A stretch of 45,376 nucleotides of DNA from a virus: positions 1 to 45,376 of IMG/VR virus record IMGVR_UViG_3300045789_000176; one strand, given 5' to 3'. Under the pieces are notes generated by a model. The model ran no database searches. It saw only the letters and a list, made by a program, of their open reading frames with translations, and was not told the DNA's origin. The position numbers were made by a program, and so were the translations under genes. Positions 1-8,016 of this stretch are shown one piece after another; the first letter of the stretch is position 1, and each line of letters opens with the position of its first letter.

Positions 1-68
1 TCAGCGGTCAGAAGTCGTGCACCAGTAGCACCGATCATCGAGTTGATAATATCGAGTCGTGTGTACAT
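1..68 (-). CDS. Tail tubular protein A, 5' part (duplicate of 45250-45317)
   Basis: Bases 68 down to 1 encode the first 22 codons of the tail tubular A gene, cut by the window edge. The complete gene is at 44718-45317. This fragment exists only because the contig ends overlap and should not be counted as a second gene. An AAGGAGA Shine-Dalgarno site lies just upstream of the ATG. Confidence 0.9.
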   Translation of the reverse strand, partial: MYTRLDIINSMIGATGARLLTA

Positions 69-127
69 AGTCGTCTCCTTTGCTTGCTGGTATACACGGA
101 GTGCGTATACGAGTAAACAAAAAAAAA
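1..127. repeat. Contig-end overlap, copy 1
   Basis: These 127 bases are identical to 45250-45376. The repeat starts inside the tail tubular A gene and stops in the run of nine A before the capsid terminator. That is not a sensible place for a biological terminal repeat. A length of 127 is the usual maximum k-mer of de Bruijn assemblers, so I read it as an assembly overlap of a circular (or circularised) contig. Confidence 0.9.
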
Positions 128-158
128 GCCTCGCCACCCAGTTAAGGGCAGCGAGGCT
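119..158 (-). terminator. Rho-independent terminator after the major capsid gene
   Basis: On the minus strand a 13-bp stem (arms 146-158 and 127-139, two G-U pairs) closes a 6-nt loop and is followed by a run of nine T (127-119). It lies between the capsid gene stop and tail tubular A. This matches the place of the major T7 late terminator after gene 10, which reduces transcription into the tail genes relative to capsid. Confidence 0.93.
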
Positions 159-176
159 ATGGTAGCTTAGGTTAGA

Positions 177-1205
177 TTAAACGTCGTTAACTGCGTCGTA
201 TGTGAACACAGCGCCCGTCATGTCAGGGCGGCGTGGTGCAGCAGCGAAGGACAGGTACGAGTCGATGTACCAGCTAAGACGCAGTGGGTTCCAGTGGACG
301 TTCGAGGTCAGCGGGATGGTTTCAGCACCCAGCAGAGTCTCAGGGTGCATCAGCAAGCCGACACAGCCGAGTTCAAACGCGGTTGGCACGTAGTTAGAGC
401 CACCAGTCATGATGGACAGGTCCACGTTTGGATCGGCCAGACGTGAAGTCGATACCAGTGGGACACCCATGAGTGTCTTGATAGTGCCGTTAGCGAAGTC
501 GCCGTTGTCGCGGGAGAAGTCCCGGTTGATCAGCTTGTCGTTGTTCAGCAGCACGGCGTGTTGACGCGGGCGCAGGAAGATCGCCATTTCGTCAGTGTCC
601 GTGTCTTCTTCTTGCATGTCAACAATGACGCTCTCGAACATAGCGTACAGCGCGTCTGGGTCGAGTTCGTCGCCAGCGGTAGCCAATTCCTTGGCATAGC
701 CAGACTTGAACGCATCGCCCAGATCACGGCCTTGGTTGCCACGGATAGCGGCGTCCGCCACACCAGCGGTAACTTTGGACAGTGCGGACTTAACACCCAT
801 CGACAGCAGGGCTGCGTCGAACAGTTTAGCAATCTGCTTGCCGTGGTCCTTGCCGATCATCTGCTTGGCAGAGAAGTCAGTCTGGAACTCGTTCAGCAAT
901 GCACGAGCATCACGAGCGAGGATCACAGTATCGACGGTGACTTGTGCACGGTCGAAGTTACGTGGCGTTGCGGCCATTTCCTGACCTGCTTGGCTGTCGT
1001 TAATGCCTTGCAGAGTCGAGTCACCCATACGGCGGATAGACTTGGTGTCAGTGCCTTTCAGCGTGGGCATTTCCACGAACTGTCGCATGATCGAACCCTT
1101 GGCGATCTGTGCGTCAACGACTCCACCGTACTGCTCGATCATGTCGTCGCGCTCGAAGATGGACAGGTGGCCGTTGTCGGCTGGTAGGGAGGCTTGGGTA
1201 GGCAT
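177..1205 (-). CDS. Major capsid protein (T7 gp10-like)
   Basis: This is the 342-residue main head shell subunit, close to the length of T7 gp10A. The identification rests on overall similarity to T7-type capsid proteins and on position: scaffold gene upstream, tail tubular A downstream across the contig join, and a strong terminator directly after it. The start ATG at 1205 has AGGAG 9 bases upstream. I see no second in-frame extension or slippery site that would suggest a 10B-like frameshift product. The protein would assemble on the scaffold protein into the procapsid. Confidence 0.93.
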   Translation of the reverse strand: MPTQASLPADNGHLSIFERDDMIEQYGGVVDAQIAKGSIMRQFVEMPTLKGTDTKSIRRMGDSTLQGINDSQAGQEMAATPRNFDRAQVTVDTVILARDARALLNEFQTDFSAKQMIGKDHGKQIAKLFDAALLSMGVKSALSKVTAGVADAAIRGNQGRDLGDAFKSGYAKELATAGDELDPDALYAMFESVIVDMQEEDTDTDEMAIFLRPRQHAVLLNNDKLINRDFSRDNGDFANGTIKTLMGVPLVSTSRLADPNVDLSIMTGGSNYVPTAFELGCVGLLMHPETLLGAETIPLTSNVHWNPLRLSWYIDSYLSFAAAPRRPDMTGAVFTYDAVNDV

Positions 1206-1244
1206 AGTTATATTCTCCTAAAGAATGTATGTAAAAGTGGCGTA

Positions 1245-1276
1245 TCCCAGAGAGGACCGTGTGGCTGTCTCTGGGA
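1245..1276 (-). other. Hairpin between scaffold and capsid genes
   Basis: A perfect 9-bp inverted repeat (1245-1253 and 1268-1276) with a 14-nt loop fills most of the scaffold-capsid gap. No T run follows it on the minus strand, so it is more likely an RNA processing or stability hairpin protecting the capsid message than a terminator. That role is inference. Confidence 0.6.
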
Positions 1277-1309
1277 ACTAATCGGTGCGGCTTCAAATCC
1301 GCTGTTGGC

Positions 1310-2185
1310 TTAGATGCCTTGTTTCTTACCCGCAGCGCGCCGTGCTTGCAACTGCTTGAACTCGGCGTCTGTGCCGCCGGTACGGTGGTGCTTCTGTAAC
1401 ATCTGACCGTACTCCAATCGGGTGATCCCTTTGACAGCGGGAGTGGTAGTGGTTGTGTCGCCAATGACCTGAGTGGACCCTGCCGACAATGCGGTGTTCT
1501 TTGGGTCGTCGTTGTATAGGCGCACAATCTCTTGAGAAGCGAACTTGGCTTTTGATCCACCGTGGTCGATCATTTCACGCAAGTCGTTCAGTTCACTTTC
1601 AGACACGTTTGCTCGTGCCCACTCTGCCGCCTTATCCCAGTTCTCTCTACTGCCAGCTACCGTGTCCACAACTGCCCGCACTTCTGCCAGCTTGGTAGTG
1701 TTCTTGGTAGTGTAGTTCTCGATACCGGACATGATCAATACAGCGTTGGCTTTACCAACCTTCTCAATCAATGCGTCACGGTCAACTAGTTTAGGATCGC
1801 CAGCTTCCACCGCATCCCATAGCAATGCCTTAGCATCGTCTGTAGATACACCGGAGTTCTGTAGCACTTGCAGCACGGCGTTGGCTTCTTCATTACCCAT
1901 GTCTCCCCACACCTGAGTGTCGAGTTCATCGGTCTTAGCCTTGTCTGCCTCTGCCTTTGCTTCTTCCGCCTCACGGGCCCCTTTGGCCTCGTCGGTTTCA
2001 GTTTCTTCACCAGCGGGTTCTTCACCCTTTGGTTTAGTTTCGTCATTGACTGCATCGGCCTTAGCCTTTGCATCAGCAGCAGCAAGTGCATCCTCGGCGG
2101 CTTTAGCCCGGTCTGCATTGGTTACAGGCGGCCCACCGTCGATTGGTGCGTTCTTGTCTACTTCGTCAATATTGTCTTCGGCCAT
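1310..2185 (-). CDS. Capsid assembly scaffold protein (T7 gp9-like)
   Basis: The protein has 291 residues, similar to T7 gp9 (about 307). It is very acidic with Ala/Glu/Lys-rich stretches over the first 90 residues, and its C-terminus is basic and ends in KKQGI, the usual layout of a scaffolding protein whose basic tail binds capsid subunits. It lies between portal and capsid genes as in T7. The start at 2185 has AAGGAGAG upstream. It should act inside the procapsid and leave before or during DNA packaging. Confidence 0.9.
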   Translation of the reverse strand: MAEDNIDEVDKNAPIDGGPPVTNADRAKAAEDALAAADAKAKADAVNDETKPKGEEPAGEETETDEAKGAREAEEAKAEADKAKTDELDTQVWGDMGNEEANAVLQVLQNSGVSTDDAKALLWDAVEAGDPKLVDRDALIEKVGKANAVLIMSGIENYTTKNTTKLAEVRAVVDTVAGSRENWDKAAEWARANVSESELNDLREMIDHGGSKAKFASQEIVRLYNDDPKNTALSAGSTQVIGDTTTTTPAVKGITRLEYGQMLQKHHRTGGTDAEFKQLQARRAAGKKQGI

Positions 2186-2196
2186 ATTTTCTCTCC

Positions 2197-3750
2197 TTAT
2201 GTGCCAGAAGCGGCTTTACTGGCAACTGCCACTTCACCCTGCTTCTCCATTAGTTGTTCTTCTTGCTTCTGCTTACGCTCAGCATTGGCTTCCATTTCCC
2301 CCTGCGTATACAGGAAGTCCTCCGCCTCAACTCCGCGGTTACGGAAGATGAATGAAGCGAATTTAAGTGGGTTAATAGTCCCACGGATTTCTTCTGGTAC
2401 AGAGTCAAGCATTTGCAAGTCAGCGATAGCAATACGTAGTGCGTCCAGCTTACCCTCGCGGGATAGGCTTTCCAAACCAGTTGTAACCATCGTCTCGAAA
2501 GTCTGCTCACCGCTGGGCAAGTAACTGTTGAAGTCGATCTGGGCTAACTGGTACTCAGCTTCTTTGCGCTGCCAATCAAGTGCTAGGCGACTGTATAGTC
2601 CACCAAAGGCGCTCTCGATTTCACGGGCAAAGAACCGGATTTCTTCTGCGGTAACTCGCTCGGCATCCCGTACACCTGCACTAGACAGTAGGAACGCTTG
2701 CGCTAAGTCCCGCTCTAGTTTCTCGACCGCTTTGCCGATGAACTGCAACTCTACACCGAACTTAAACTCAGGGACTGTGATGTCCCCTTCTGCGCCCGGT
2801 ACATACTCACCGCGTTTTGCGTTGTTCCAAGCTGACACATCGAAAGAAGACCTGTCGTTCACTAGGAACTTAATGTCTGCTGCAATGCCGATCATGTCGA
2901 TAATGGCCTCGGTCATAACGTCTACGTTGTGGAAGCTAACCGCATAGTCTTCTACCAGACCGCGACCATAGTGGTCACCGCGTCCGAGGTTCCATGTAAG
3001 AACCAGACAAGGGAAGTCAGCTTCTTTATAGCTGGTCGCCGCCTGCGGAAGATCAATCTCGTCAACTGCCTGCCGCATATGCCACTTGCCACCTTTGAAG
3101 TGGTAGTAAGTGAATAGCTCAACTGGTGTGTCGTTATCGAACTTCTTTCCGCCAGAGGTGTTAGCCCGGACAGCTTCTTGAGTTGCTTCATCAAGTGAAC
3201 CGAATGACTTACCATCACGAAGGATCACCTCAAGCAGCTTGCCTGAAATCTCACGTGTTGCGCAGTAGTCTCGAACACTGTACACTACTCGGGAACCATC
3301 TGGCATCCGGTAGATCAGTGCGTTACCTGTTACGATCTGCAATGACAGGGCGTTGACTGCAACTGGGCGATAAGCGGTTAGGTTCAGATTGCGCATTGCT
3401 GCGTTCTCTGCTTCCATGATGCTCTCGTCTAGTGCGGCCTTTTGCTCTGCGTCTGCCGATGCGTTGAACTTTTTCTTTGCTTCCGCTGTTAGGGCGACTG
3501 CGAAGAACGGTTTGTCGTTCGGGAACATCGTATCAACAATGCGGTGAGACAGGTGGTTTACCAGTCGCGCACCAATGGCTACGTTGCCCTTCTCGCTTTC
3601 CTGCGGGGTCTCGGTCCTGTGGTCTTCACCAGCAGGGAACAGTGATGGAATTGTCCACCGAGCGTATTGCTCACTACGTTCAAGTAGATCACCCTTCTTG
3701 CCTGCTAGTTTTCCCCAGTGACCCAGTAATGTTTCACCTAGGTTCATCAT
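2197..3750 (-). CDS. Portal (head-tail connector) protein (T7 gp8-like)
   Basis: The protein has 517 residues (T7 gp8 is 536) and the layout of podoviral head-to-tail connector proteins, with a long helical C-terminal part. It would form the dodecameric ring at one capsid vertex that serves as packaging channel and tail attachment site. The ATG at 3750 overlaps the stop of the upstream gene (ATGA), indicating coupled translation. The scaffold gene follows after 11 bases, as in T7. Confidence 0.93.
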   Translation of the reverse strand: MMNLGETLLGHWGKLAGKKGDLLERSEQYARWTIPSLFPAGEDHRTETPQESEKGNVAIGARLVNHLSHRIVDTMFPNDKPFFAVALTAEAKKKFNASADAEQKAALDESIMEAENAAMRNLNLTAYRPVAVNALSLQIVTGNALIYRMPDGSRVVYSVRDYCATREISGKLLEVILRDGKSFGSLDEATQEAVRANTSGGKKFDNDTPVELFTYYHFKGGKWHMRQAVDEIDLPQAATSYKEADFPCLVLTWNLGRGDHYGRGLVEDYAVSFHNVDVMTEAIIDMIGIAADIKFLVNDRSSFDVSAWNNAKRGEYVPGAEGDITVPEFKFGVELQFIGKAVEKLERDLAQAFLLSSAGVRDAERVTAEEIRFFAREIESAFGGLYSRLALDWQRKEAEYQLAQIDFNSYLPSGEQTFETMVTTGLESLSREGKLDALRIAIADLQMLDSVPEEIRGTINPLKFASFIFRNRGVEAEDFLYTQGEMEANAERKQKQEEQLMEKQGEVAVASKAASGT

Positions 3751-4082
3751 AGTCCGATACCTGCCGACAATTTCTTCTTCTTGCCTAGTCCACCGATACG
3801 GGAACTAACAGCCCCAGTACGATCAGATGCACCACCGGACCCAGCACCTGTGCCAGTCTCTGTGACAGTCGCGTCCTCTCGGCCTAGCTTAACGTCTGCA
3901 CCACCGTCTTCACGGTTGTTGATGCTGGCTTCATTCCGGGCTATTCGTTTCGCCTCGGCTTCTTGTGCTGCCAGTCTGCGCTCTTGCTTCCGTGCTGCGG
4001 ACTTCTGTTGTGATACGCTGTATGCAGTCGCACCAGCACCGATGATAGCAGCACCGATGATAGCAGTTGTTAGTGCTGCCAT
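3747..4082 (-). CDS. Small virion-associated protein upstream of portal (gp7.3-like position)
   Basis: The 111-residue protein begins with a Gly/Ala-rich hydrophobic segment (residues 4-23). A basic coiled-coil-like stretch (about 26-55) and a Gly/Ser-rich, lysine-containing tail ending GKKKKLSAGIGL follow. Small proteins with this Gly/Lys tail occupy the slot before the portal in T7-like phages, where T7 gp7.3 is a tail assembly and host-range protein. The equivalence is inference from position and composition. The start has AGGAG upstream, and the stop overlaps the portal start. Confidence 0.7.
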   Translation of the reverse strand: MAALTTAIIGAAIIGAGATAYSVSQQKSAARKQERRLAAQEAEAKRIARNEASINNREDGGADVKLGREDATVTETGTGAGSGGASDRTGAVSSRIGGLGKKKKLSAGIGL

Positions 4083-4091
4083 AATTGTCTC

Positions 4092-4496
4092 CTAGATTAA
4101 GAGCCTGTGGCTCGTTTCCATTGCTACATAACCCTTCCGTCTAAGGATAGCTGATACTACGTCGTTCACAGCTAATGTGGTCATACGAATCTCGTTTACA
4201 CCGACCTCTCTGGCAATGTCTTCAAAGCGATTGAGCAACTTAATGCCCGATCTACCGGTGTCGTACCAACCGAGTTCAAGCATACACGACCAATGGCGTA
4301 GTGGGTCTTCTACTGTAACACCGATAATGAAACCGGTATCAGATCGAAGTACCACCGTCAGTGGATCGTCAATTACAACCCGCAAATGCGAGTGTGCTTT
4401 ACATAAGCTAATTGGCACATCGTAGTGCCGCTTATTAAACTCTAGTGTCGTTTCAATTAAGAACCCGAGGTCGTCTTGGGTTGCTTCTCTGATCAT
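4092..4496 (-). CDS. GNAT-like acetyltransferase-fold protein
   Basis: The 134-residue protein begins MIREATQDDLGFL, a typical first strand and helix of the GNAT fold. It continues with a central hydrophobic strand (GFIIGVTVED) and ends with RMTTLAVNDVVSAILRRKGYVAMET, like the last GNAT motif in which N..A...YxKxGF is common. T7 gp13 is also a small GNAT-like virion protein, so this may be its counterpart moved ahead of the portal. An enzyme that modifies host proteins is the alternative. It overlaps the upstream gene by ATGA. Confidence 0.65.
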   Translation of the reverse strand: MIREATQDDLGFLIETTLEFNKRHYDVPISLCKAHSHLRVVIDDPLTVVLRSDTGFIIGVTVEDPLRHWSCMLELGWYDTGRSGIKLLNRFEDIAREVGVNEIRMTTLAVNDVVSAILRRKGYVAMETSHRLLI

Positions 4497-4717
4497 CCCT
4501 TGCGTAACTCCATAATGAGGTTATCACATGGGCTACGTGCAAAGGTTTCACCCAGTACTGGCCCGATGATTTCTAGCATGTCTGCCTTAGCCCTTTCATA
4601 TCCAATATGATACAGGTTAGAAGTTTCATCTAGCTTTGCTGGTTTAAGTGTAGCTAGTAACTGGATCAATACCTTTCGATCTAGTAACGCTTTACCTTTA
4701 ATACTTGTTAGTTCCAT
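4493..4717 (-). CDS. Hypothetical protein, 74 aa, first gene of the late block
   Basis: Unrecognised soluble protein with two predicted helical parts and no obvious motif. It is the first gene behind the promoter candidate at 4.94 kb and has a strong AAGGAGAG site before its ATG at 4717. Its stop overlaps the next start (ATGA), so it is co-translated with the GNAT-like protein. Coding is well supported, function is unknown. Confidence 0.8.
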   Translation of the reverse strand: MELTSIKGKALLDRKVLIQLLATLKPAKLDETSNLYHIGYERAKADMLEIIGPVLGETFARSPCDNLIMELRKG

Positions 4718-4865
4718 ATTTATCTCTCCTTATGATAACATGTATATAATACAATTATAGTACCATATATATATAATCAAGTTAATAGTATTAAGTATTG
4801 ATAGTTTAAACAGGTTATAAATAGTATATCTAAAGACAGATACTGCTGAGTAGAAACACTAAAGT

Positions 4866-4900
4866 CCAGCCCGTACACTTTGAAGTGCAGAGGGGCTGGA
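4866..4900 (-). other. Leader hairpin downstream of the late promoter
   Basis: On the minus strand a 7-bp GC-rich outer stem (CCAGCCC with GGGCTGG) encloses an inner CACT/AGTG stem. It starts about 35 nt into the transcript expected from the promoter at 4.94 kb. Only short T clusters follow. It may be a processing or stability element, or a weak terminator for early transcripts. Confidence 0.55.
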
Positions 4901-4928
4901 AATAGGACACAAAACGGGAGAGGCGCTT

Positions 4929-4950
4929 CTTGTCTATATATGGGCAGGTC
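4929..4950 (-). promoter_or_regulatory. Phage RNA polymerase promoter candidate (structural genes)
   Basis: The minus strand reads ACCTGCCCATATATAGACA, with the G of TATAG at 4934 as likely +1. The 16-base core (4931-4946) is identical to the site at 27007-27022 and differs by one base from that at 34964-34979. All three lie between genes and face the genes. The TATAG start resembles T7 and SP6 promoters (CTATAG). It lies just after the RNA polymerase gene and before the structural genes. Confidence 0.75.
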
Positions 4951-4974
4951 ACATTTCCCATATAAATCAGTGGT

Positions 4975-7425
4975 TTAACCGAAGAAGAAATCCGATTTTA
5001 ACACGCCGGATAAGTCCAGTGTGCCGACTGCGGGTAGGTCCGGCAGGGCAATTCCGGTGCGTTCTTCCTGCTGATCACGGAACTCCCGCAGGATATCATG
5101 CTCAGTGTGCAGCCTTACGAACTGCTCTCGTATGATAGCGTGCCAGCGGTCGATGTAGCAGGCATGGGTTCCGAAGTCGTCGTGGATCATGGCAAAGTGC
5201 GTCATGCCTTCCTTGGCACCCTGCTCTACCACCATGTGCATGTGTGCGGCGTCAACGCTGTGTACCAGATTAGGGCTGCTGCCGTTGGCCGCGCCGTAGG
5301 TATCAACACCGGGCAATTCCTTTCGGACCTGCACCTTGATAGAGCCACCGATCTGTGCGTGAATACGCTTAGTGTCCATCAGCGGGCTGAACTGCACCAT
5401 AGGAAAGCCTACGGGTGTGGTGTAGATGATCGGCTCGTTGTGCTTGGCCAGCTTGCGGGCGCATTGCTGCAACCACTTCATAGCTGCTCGGGCCGCAATA
5501 ACGACCTCCCCGATACTCTCCCACATGACGCGGGACAGGAACACACTGTGCTGAAACGCTGTGCCCTTGGGTAGATACTCGTCTTTAAGATCGAGATACC
5601 AACCATGCACCGTCTGGGTACACGTCTGTAGTGTGCTGCCATACGGTAGGGTCATAACTGGCTTCTTCGCCAGCTTGCGGTTCATCTTGCCGTCGGTGTG
5701 CTTCTTGAATACTCCTAGCCAATTAGCTGCGAGCGCGTACTCCGGGTGGCTTGGGTCTGTGACGATTGACAGCAGCTTTTCTGTGGCAACATTTGCCACG
5801 TCCTGATAGATGTCCGAGGGTCGCGCACTTGGAACCAAGTTGACAGATCGACCTCCAACTTCATCGCGTAGCATTGCAGAGAAGTGCTGTAGACCATTGC
5901 ACGATCCGTCAAGTGCAACAGGCAGTCGGGACACAAAGTGCTTAGCACCGCCGGGGTGAAGACTAGCAGAAGCGAACTCGACACAGAAGGCAAGGAATTG
6001 ATACGGTTTGTCTGCACCTTTCCATACATCAGTGTTCGCAAGTGGGTCTGTTCCTGCGGCGATAAGCTGCTCGGTTCTACCGTCCACCCAAGCCACTCTG
6101 CCGTCATAATCGTCTTTGTCGTATCCATACTTATTTGCCCCGTGTACTTTCAACCAATACAGCCCGCGCTCTCCTAGCACCGTGCCCTCACCGAAGTGTA
6201 GCATTGCCTTGGATACGTCGGACCCTTGTGGACTAACTCCATTTGTTGTAGTGTATGTTCTGCTGCGGAAGTCCAACTGGTACACTAGCCAGAGTAACTC
6301 CATCGGCTTCAACCGGTCGGCCATTCGCATGGCACGGACCACGGACATAAGCCCTGCTTTCCGTTCGCCTTCCAGCCCATGTAAAACGCGGGCCTCGGCC
6401 TTCCAATCATCGAACCTGACCTTAGCTGGCCCAACCAGATCACCGGGCTTCTTGCCCTCTGGGATTGGCGCTGACGGGATTTCATAAGGGACGCTGCGGG
6501 GCATCCCGATTTCCAGTCCGCGTTTCCATACCTGCTGCACCACTTCAAGGATAGGCTGGTTCACAGTCCACGTAGTGTTCTGCATGGCGTTCACGCTGTT
6601 CAAGATCGCGGGCATAGCCACGGTATCCAGTAGCGGTGCCTGTGTGTCGCGCTGCTGGCCAGATCGTGTCTTTACCAGCGGTGTCAGGTTGTTAAGTCGG
6701 CGTGTGTGGAAGCCACCGTCTTTCCAGTCCGTCCACTCTACAGGCTGTACAATGCACGGCATCCGGTCAGGTAGCATGATTTCGATGCTGTCGTCGTGGT
6801 TGTTGATCCACTCTAGCACTTCATCGGATGGTTCGATTGTGGTGTTCCCGTCCTTCTTGCCACGCTTGATCAGATCAGATGCAGCCTCGGCGGCACCCAG
6901 CAATACAAGGCCGACACCTACATGCGTTTCGTTTGTCCATGTAGTCCACTCGACCTCCTTGTCGTTCATCTTCTTGACTAGTACGCGGTGTCGGTGGGTG
7001 TAGCTAGTGCTGTGCCGGTTGTCTAAGTCGCGCTGCACGGCATTGTAATACTCGGGCAACTCAATCTCAAACTTGCTGAACCGGAGTTCATCTTCGACCA
7101 TCTTGCCAATAGACGCCGCAACACGCTGCACTGTACCGGGCTTGTATACGCACTCGATAACTCGGTACAACGTGAACATCGCCAGCTTGTCAAAGTCGAT
7201 ACCCTTGAGTAGCTTTAGATACATGTTGCGGCGTCTCGGGTTGTTCACCTCGTCGCTGATCGCAGCACCTACTTGAGACAGGTACACACGCAACAGGCGA
7301 CCACCAGCGGAGGTGTCGGTGAACCGTTCACCTTTCTTTGCGTTCTCTTGTTGCGCTCGGAACCGTGCAACCCCTAGGGCTGTCATGTCCTTTTCCCAGT
7401 TCTTTTGGTCTGCGATAGTTGGCAT
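4975..7425 (-). CDS. T7-type single-subunit DNA-directed RNA polymerase
   Basis: The 816-residue enzyme transcribes the phage late genes. The palm motif A is LPVALDGSCNGLQHFSAM with metal-binding Asp506. Motif B is KKPVMTLPYGS with Lys587 and Tyr595, matching T7 Lys631 and Tyr639. Motif C is MIHDDFGT with Asp749, matching T7 Asp812. The C-terminus SDFFFG corresponds to the T7 end DFAFA. All catalytic residues are present. The start has AGGAG 6 bases upstream, only 2 bases after the endonuclease VII stop. Placement after DNA metabolism and directly before the structural genes is phiKMV-like, not T7-like, so phage-driven transcription should be confined mainly to late genes. Confidence 0.97.
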   Translation of the reverse strand: MPTIADQKNWEKDMTALGVARFRAQQENAKKGERFTDTSAGGRLLRVYLSQVGAAISDEVNNPRRRNMYLKLLKGIDFDKLAMFTLYRVIECVYKPGTVQRVAASIGKMVEDELRFSKFEIELPEYYNAVQRDLDNRHSTSYTHRHRVLVKKMNDKEVEWTTWTNETHVGVGLVLLGAAEAASDLIKRGKKDGNTTIEPSDEVLEWINNHDDSIEIMLPDRMPCIVQPVEWTDWKDGGFHTRRLNNLTPLVKTRSGQQRDTQAPLLDTVAMPAILNSVNAMQNTTWTVNQPILEVVQQVWKRGLEIGMPRSVPYEIPSAPIPEGKKPGDLVGPAKVRFDDWKAEARVLHGLEGERKAGLMSVVRAMRMADRLKPMELLWLVYQLDFRSRTYTTTNGVSPQGSDVSKAMLHFGEGTVLGERGLYWLKVHGANKYGYDKDDYDGRVAWVDGRTEQLIAAGTDPLANTDVWKGADKPYQFLAFCVEFASASLHPGGAKHFVSRLPVALDGSCNGLQHFSAMLRDEVGGRSVNLVPSARPSDIYQDVANVATEKLLSIVTDPSHPEYALAANWLGVFKKHTDGKMNRKLAKKPVMTLPYGSTLQTCTQTVHGWYLDLKDEYLPKGTAFQHSVFLSRVMWESIGEVVIAARAAMKWLQQCARKLAKHNEPIIYTTPVGFPMVQFSPLMDTKRIHAQIGGSIKVQVRKELPGVDTYGAANGSSPNLVHSVDAAHMHMVVEQGAKEGMTHFAMIHDDFGTHACYIDRWHAIIREQFVRLHTEHDILREFRDQQEERTGIALPDLPAVGTLDLSGVLKSDFFFG

Positions 7426-7427
7426 TG

Positions 7428-7823
7428 CTACTCCTGTGCTTTCTTCAACTTAGCCCTTTTGAGCCTTGCCTTCTTGTTAATAGCTAAACGCTTCTCGGCG
7501 TCCGTCTTGTGAGTGTGGTGAAGGATACCACCGTGTTGCGGCGTCTGGTGCCGAGCTAAGTACTCGACTAGGCGGGACAACCAGTTCAGTTCCGTGTCTT
7601 TACCCCTAGCGCGTCTTGCTAGATTGAATACCTTACCCTCTATGCCATTGCAGTTTATGCAAAGGGCGTCCCGTATGTATCCGGTTGTGTGGTCGTGATC
7701 TAAGGCTGGCGTTTTCGCCGCACCCAGCACTCCATTGCACAAAGGACACTTCCTGTTTTGAGTTTTAACCAGAAGCGCACGTACCGCAGCGACTTCACTT
7801 GCTTTAAGCCGCCGTGCTGGCAT
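7428..7823 (-). CDS. Recombination endonuclease VII family nuclease
   Basis: The 131-residue protein has the zinc-binding and His-Me-finger layout of phage endonuclease VII: CPLC (26-29), then LDHDHTTGYIRDALC with D42, H43, D44 and H45, then CxxCN (55-59). This family cuts Holliday junctions and branched DNA, and would resolve replication intermediates before packaging. It sits between exonuclease and RNA polymerase genes as in phiKMV. Its ATG lies 20 bases inside the end of the preceding small gene, suggesting coupled translation. Confidence 0.92.
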   Translation of the reverse strand: MPARRLKASEVAAVRALLVKTQNRKCPLCNGVLGAAKTPALDHDHTTGYIRDALCINCNGIEGKVFNLARRARGKDTELNWLSRLVEYLARHQTPQHGGILHHTHKTDAEKRLAINKKARLKRAKLKKAQE

Positions 7824-8016
7824 AGGCTAAGCGCTTCTCTAGTTCCGCTGCCCAGAAGGCGTATTCCTCTTGCAGTTCATCAGCAGGTGCATTGAGGATT
7901 GGCGGGTCAGTCTCAGCATCGGGGTCTTTGATCTTGGTCATGATATCTGCTTGGATAGCAGCACACACGGCCTTAATCTCCTCGGTAGTGAGGTGCTCTA
8001 CAGCGTATTTGCTCAC
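7804..8016 (-). CDS. Hypothetical protein, 70 aa
   Basis: Small acidic helical protein with no recognised motif. The start is GTG at 8016, chosen because AAGGAG lies 9 bases upstream and the GTG overlaps the exonuclease stop as GTGA. It overlaps the endonuclease VII gene by 20 bases. Its place within the nuclease genes suggests a role in DNA metabolism, but that is only context. Confidence 0.75.
   Translation of the reverse strand: MSKYAVEHLTTEEIKAVCAAIQADIMTKIKDPDAETDPPILNAPADELQEEYAFWAAELEKRLAYASTAA

Larger units (their letters stand above)
4718..4974. other. Intergenic late control region
   Basis: This 257-base gap separates the RNA polymerase gene from the structural block. Besides the promoter candidate and leader hairpin it contains the 16-mer CTAAAGACAGATACTG (4830-4845), repeated at 26981-26996. 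An AT-rich stretch follows up to the first late gene. On the minus strand the shared 16-mer reads CAGTATCTGTCTTTAG. I see no gene here. Confidence 0.75.

Noticed and set aside
1-127. True terminal redundancy of the virion DNA
   Set aside because: The repeat is exactly 127 bases, interrupts a gene and ends within a poly-A run. An assembly overlap explains it better.
558-1187. 209-codon open frame on the plus strand
   Set aside because: It lies opposite the major capsid gene, has no ribosome site, and reads as low-complexity shadow. All convincing genes are on the minus strand.
1868-2524. 218-codon plus-strand frame with hydrophobic residues
   Set aside because: Complement of the scaffold and portal genes. 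The hydrophobicity comes from the acidic/Ala-rich codons of the scaffold gene read backwards.
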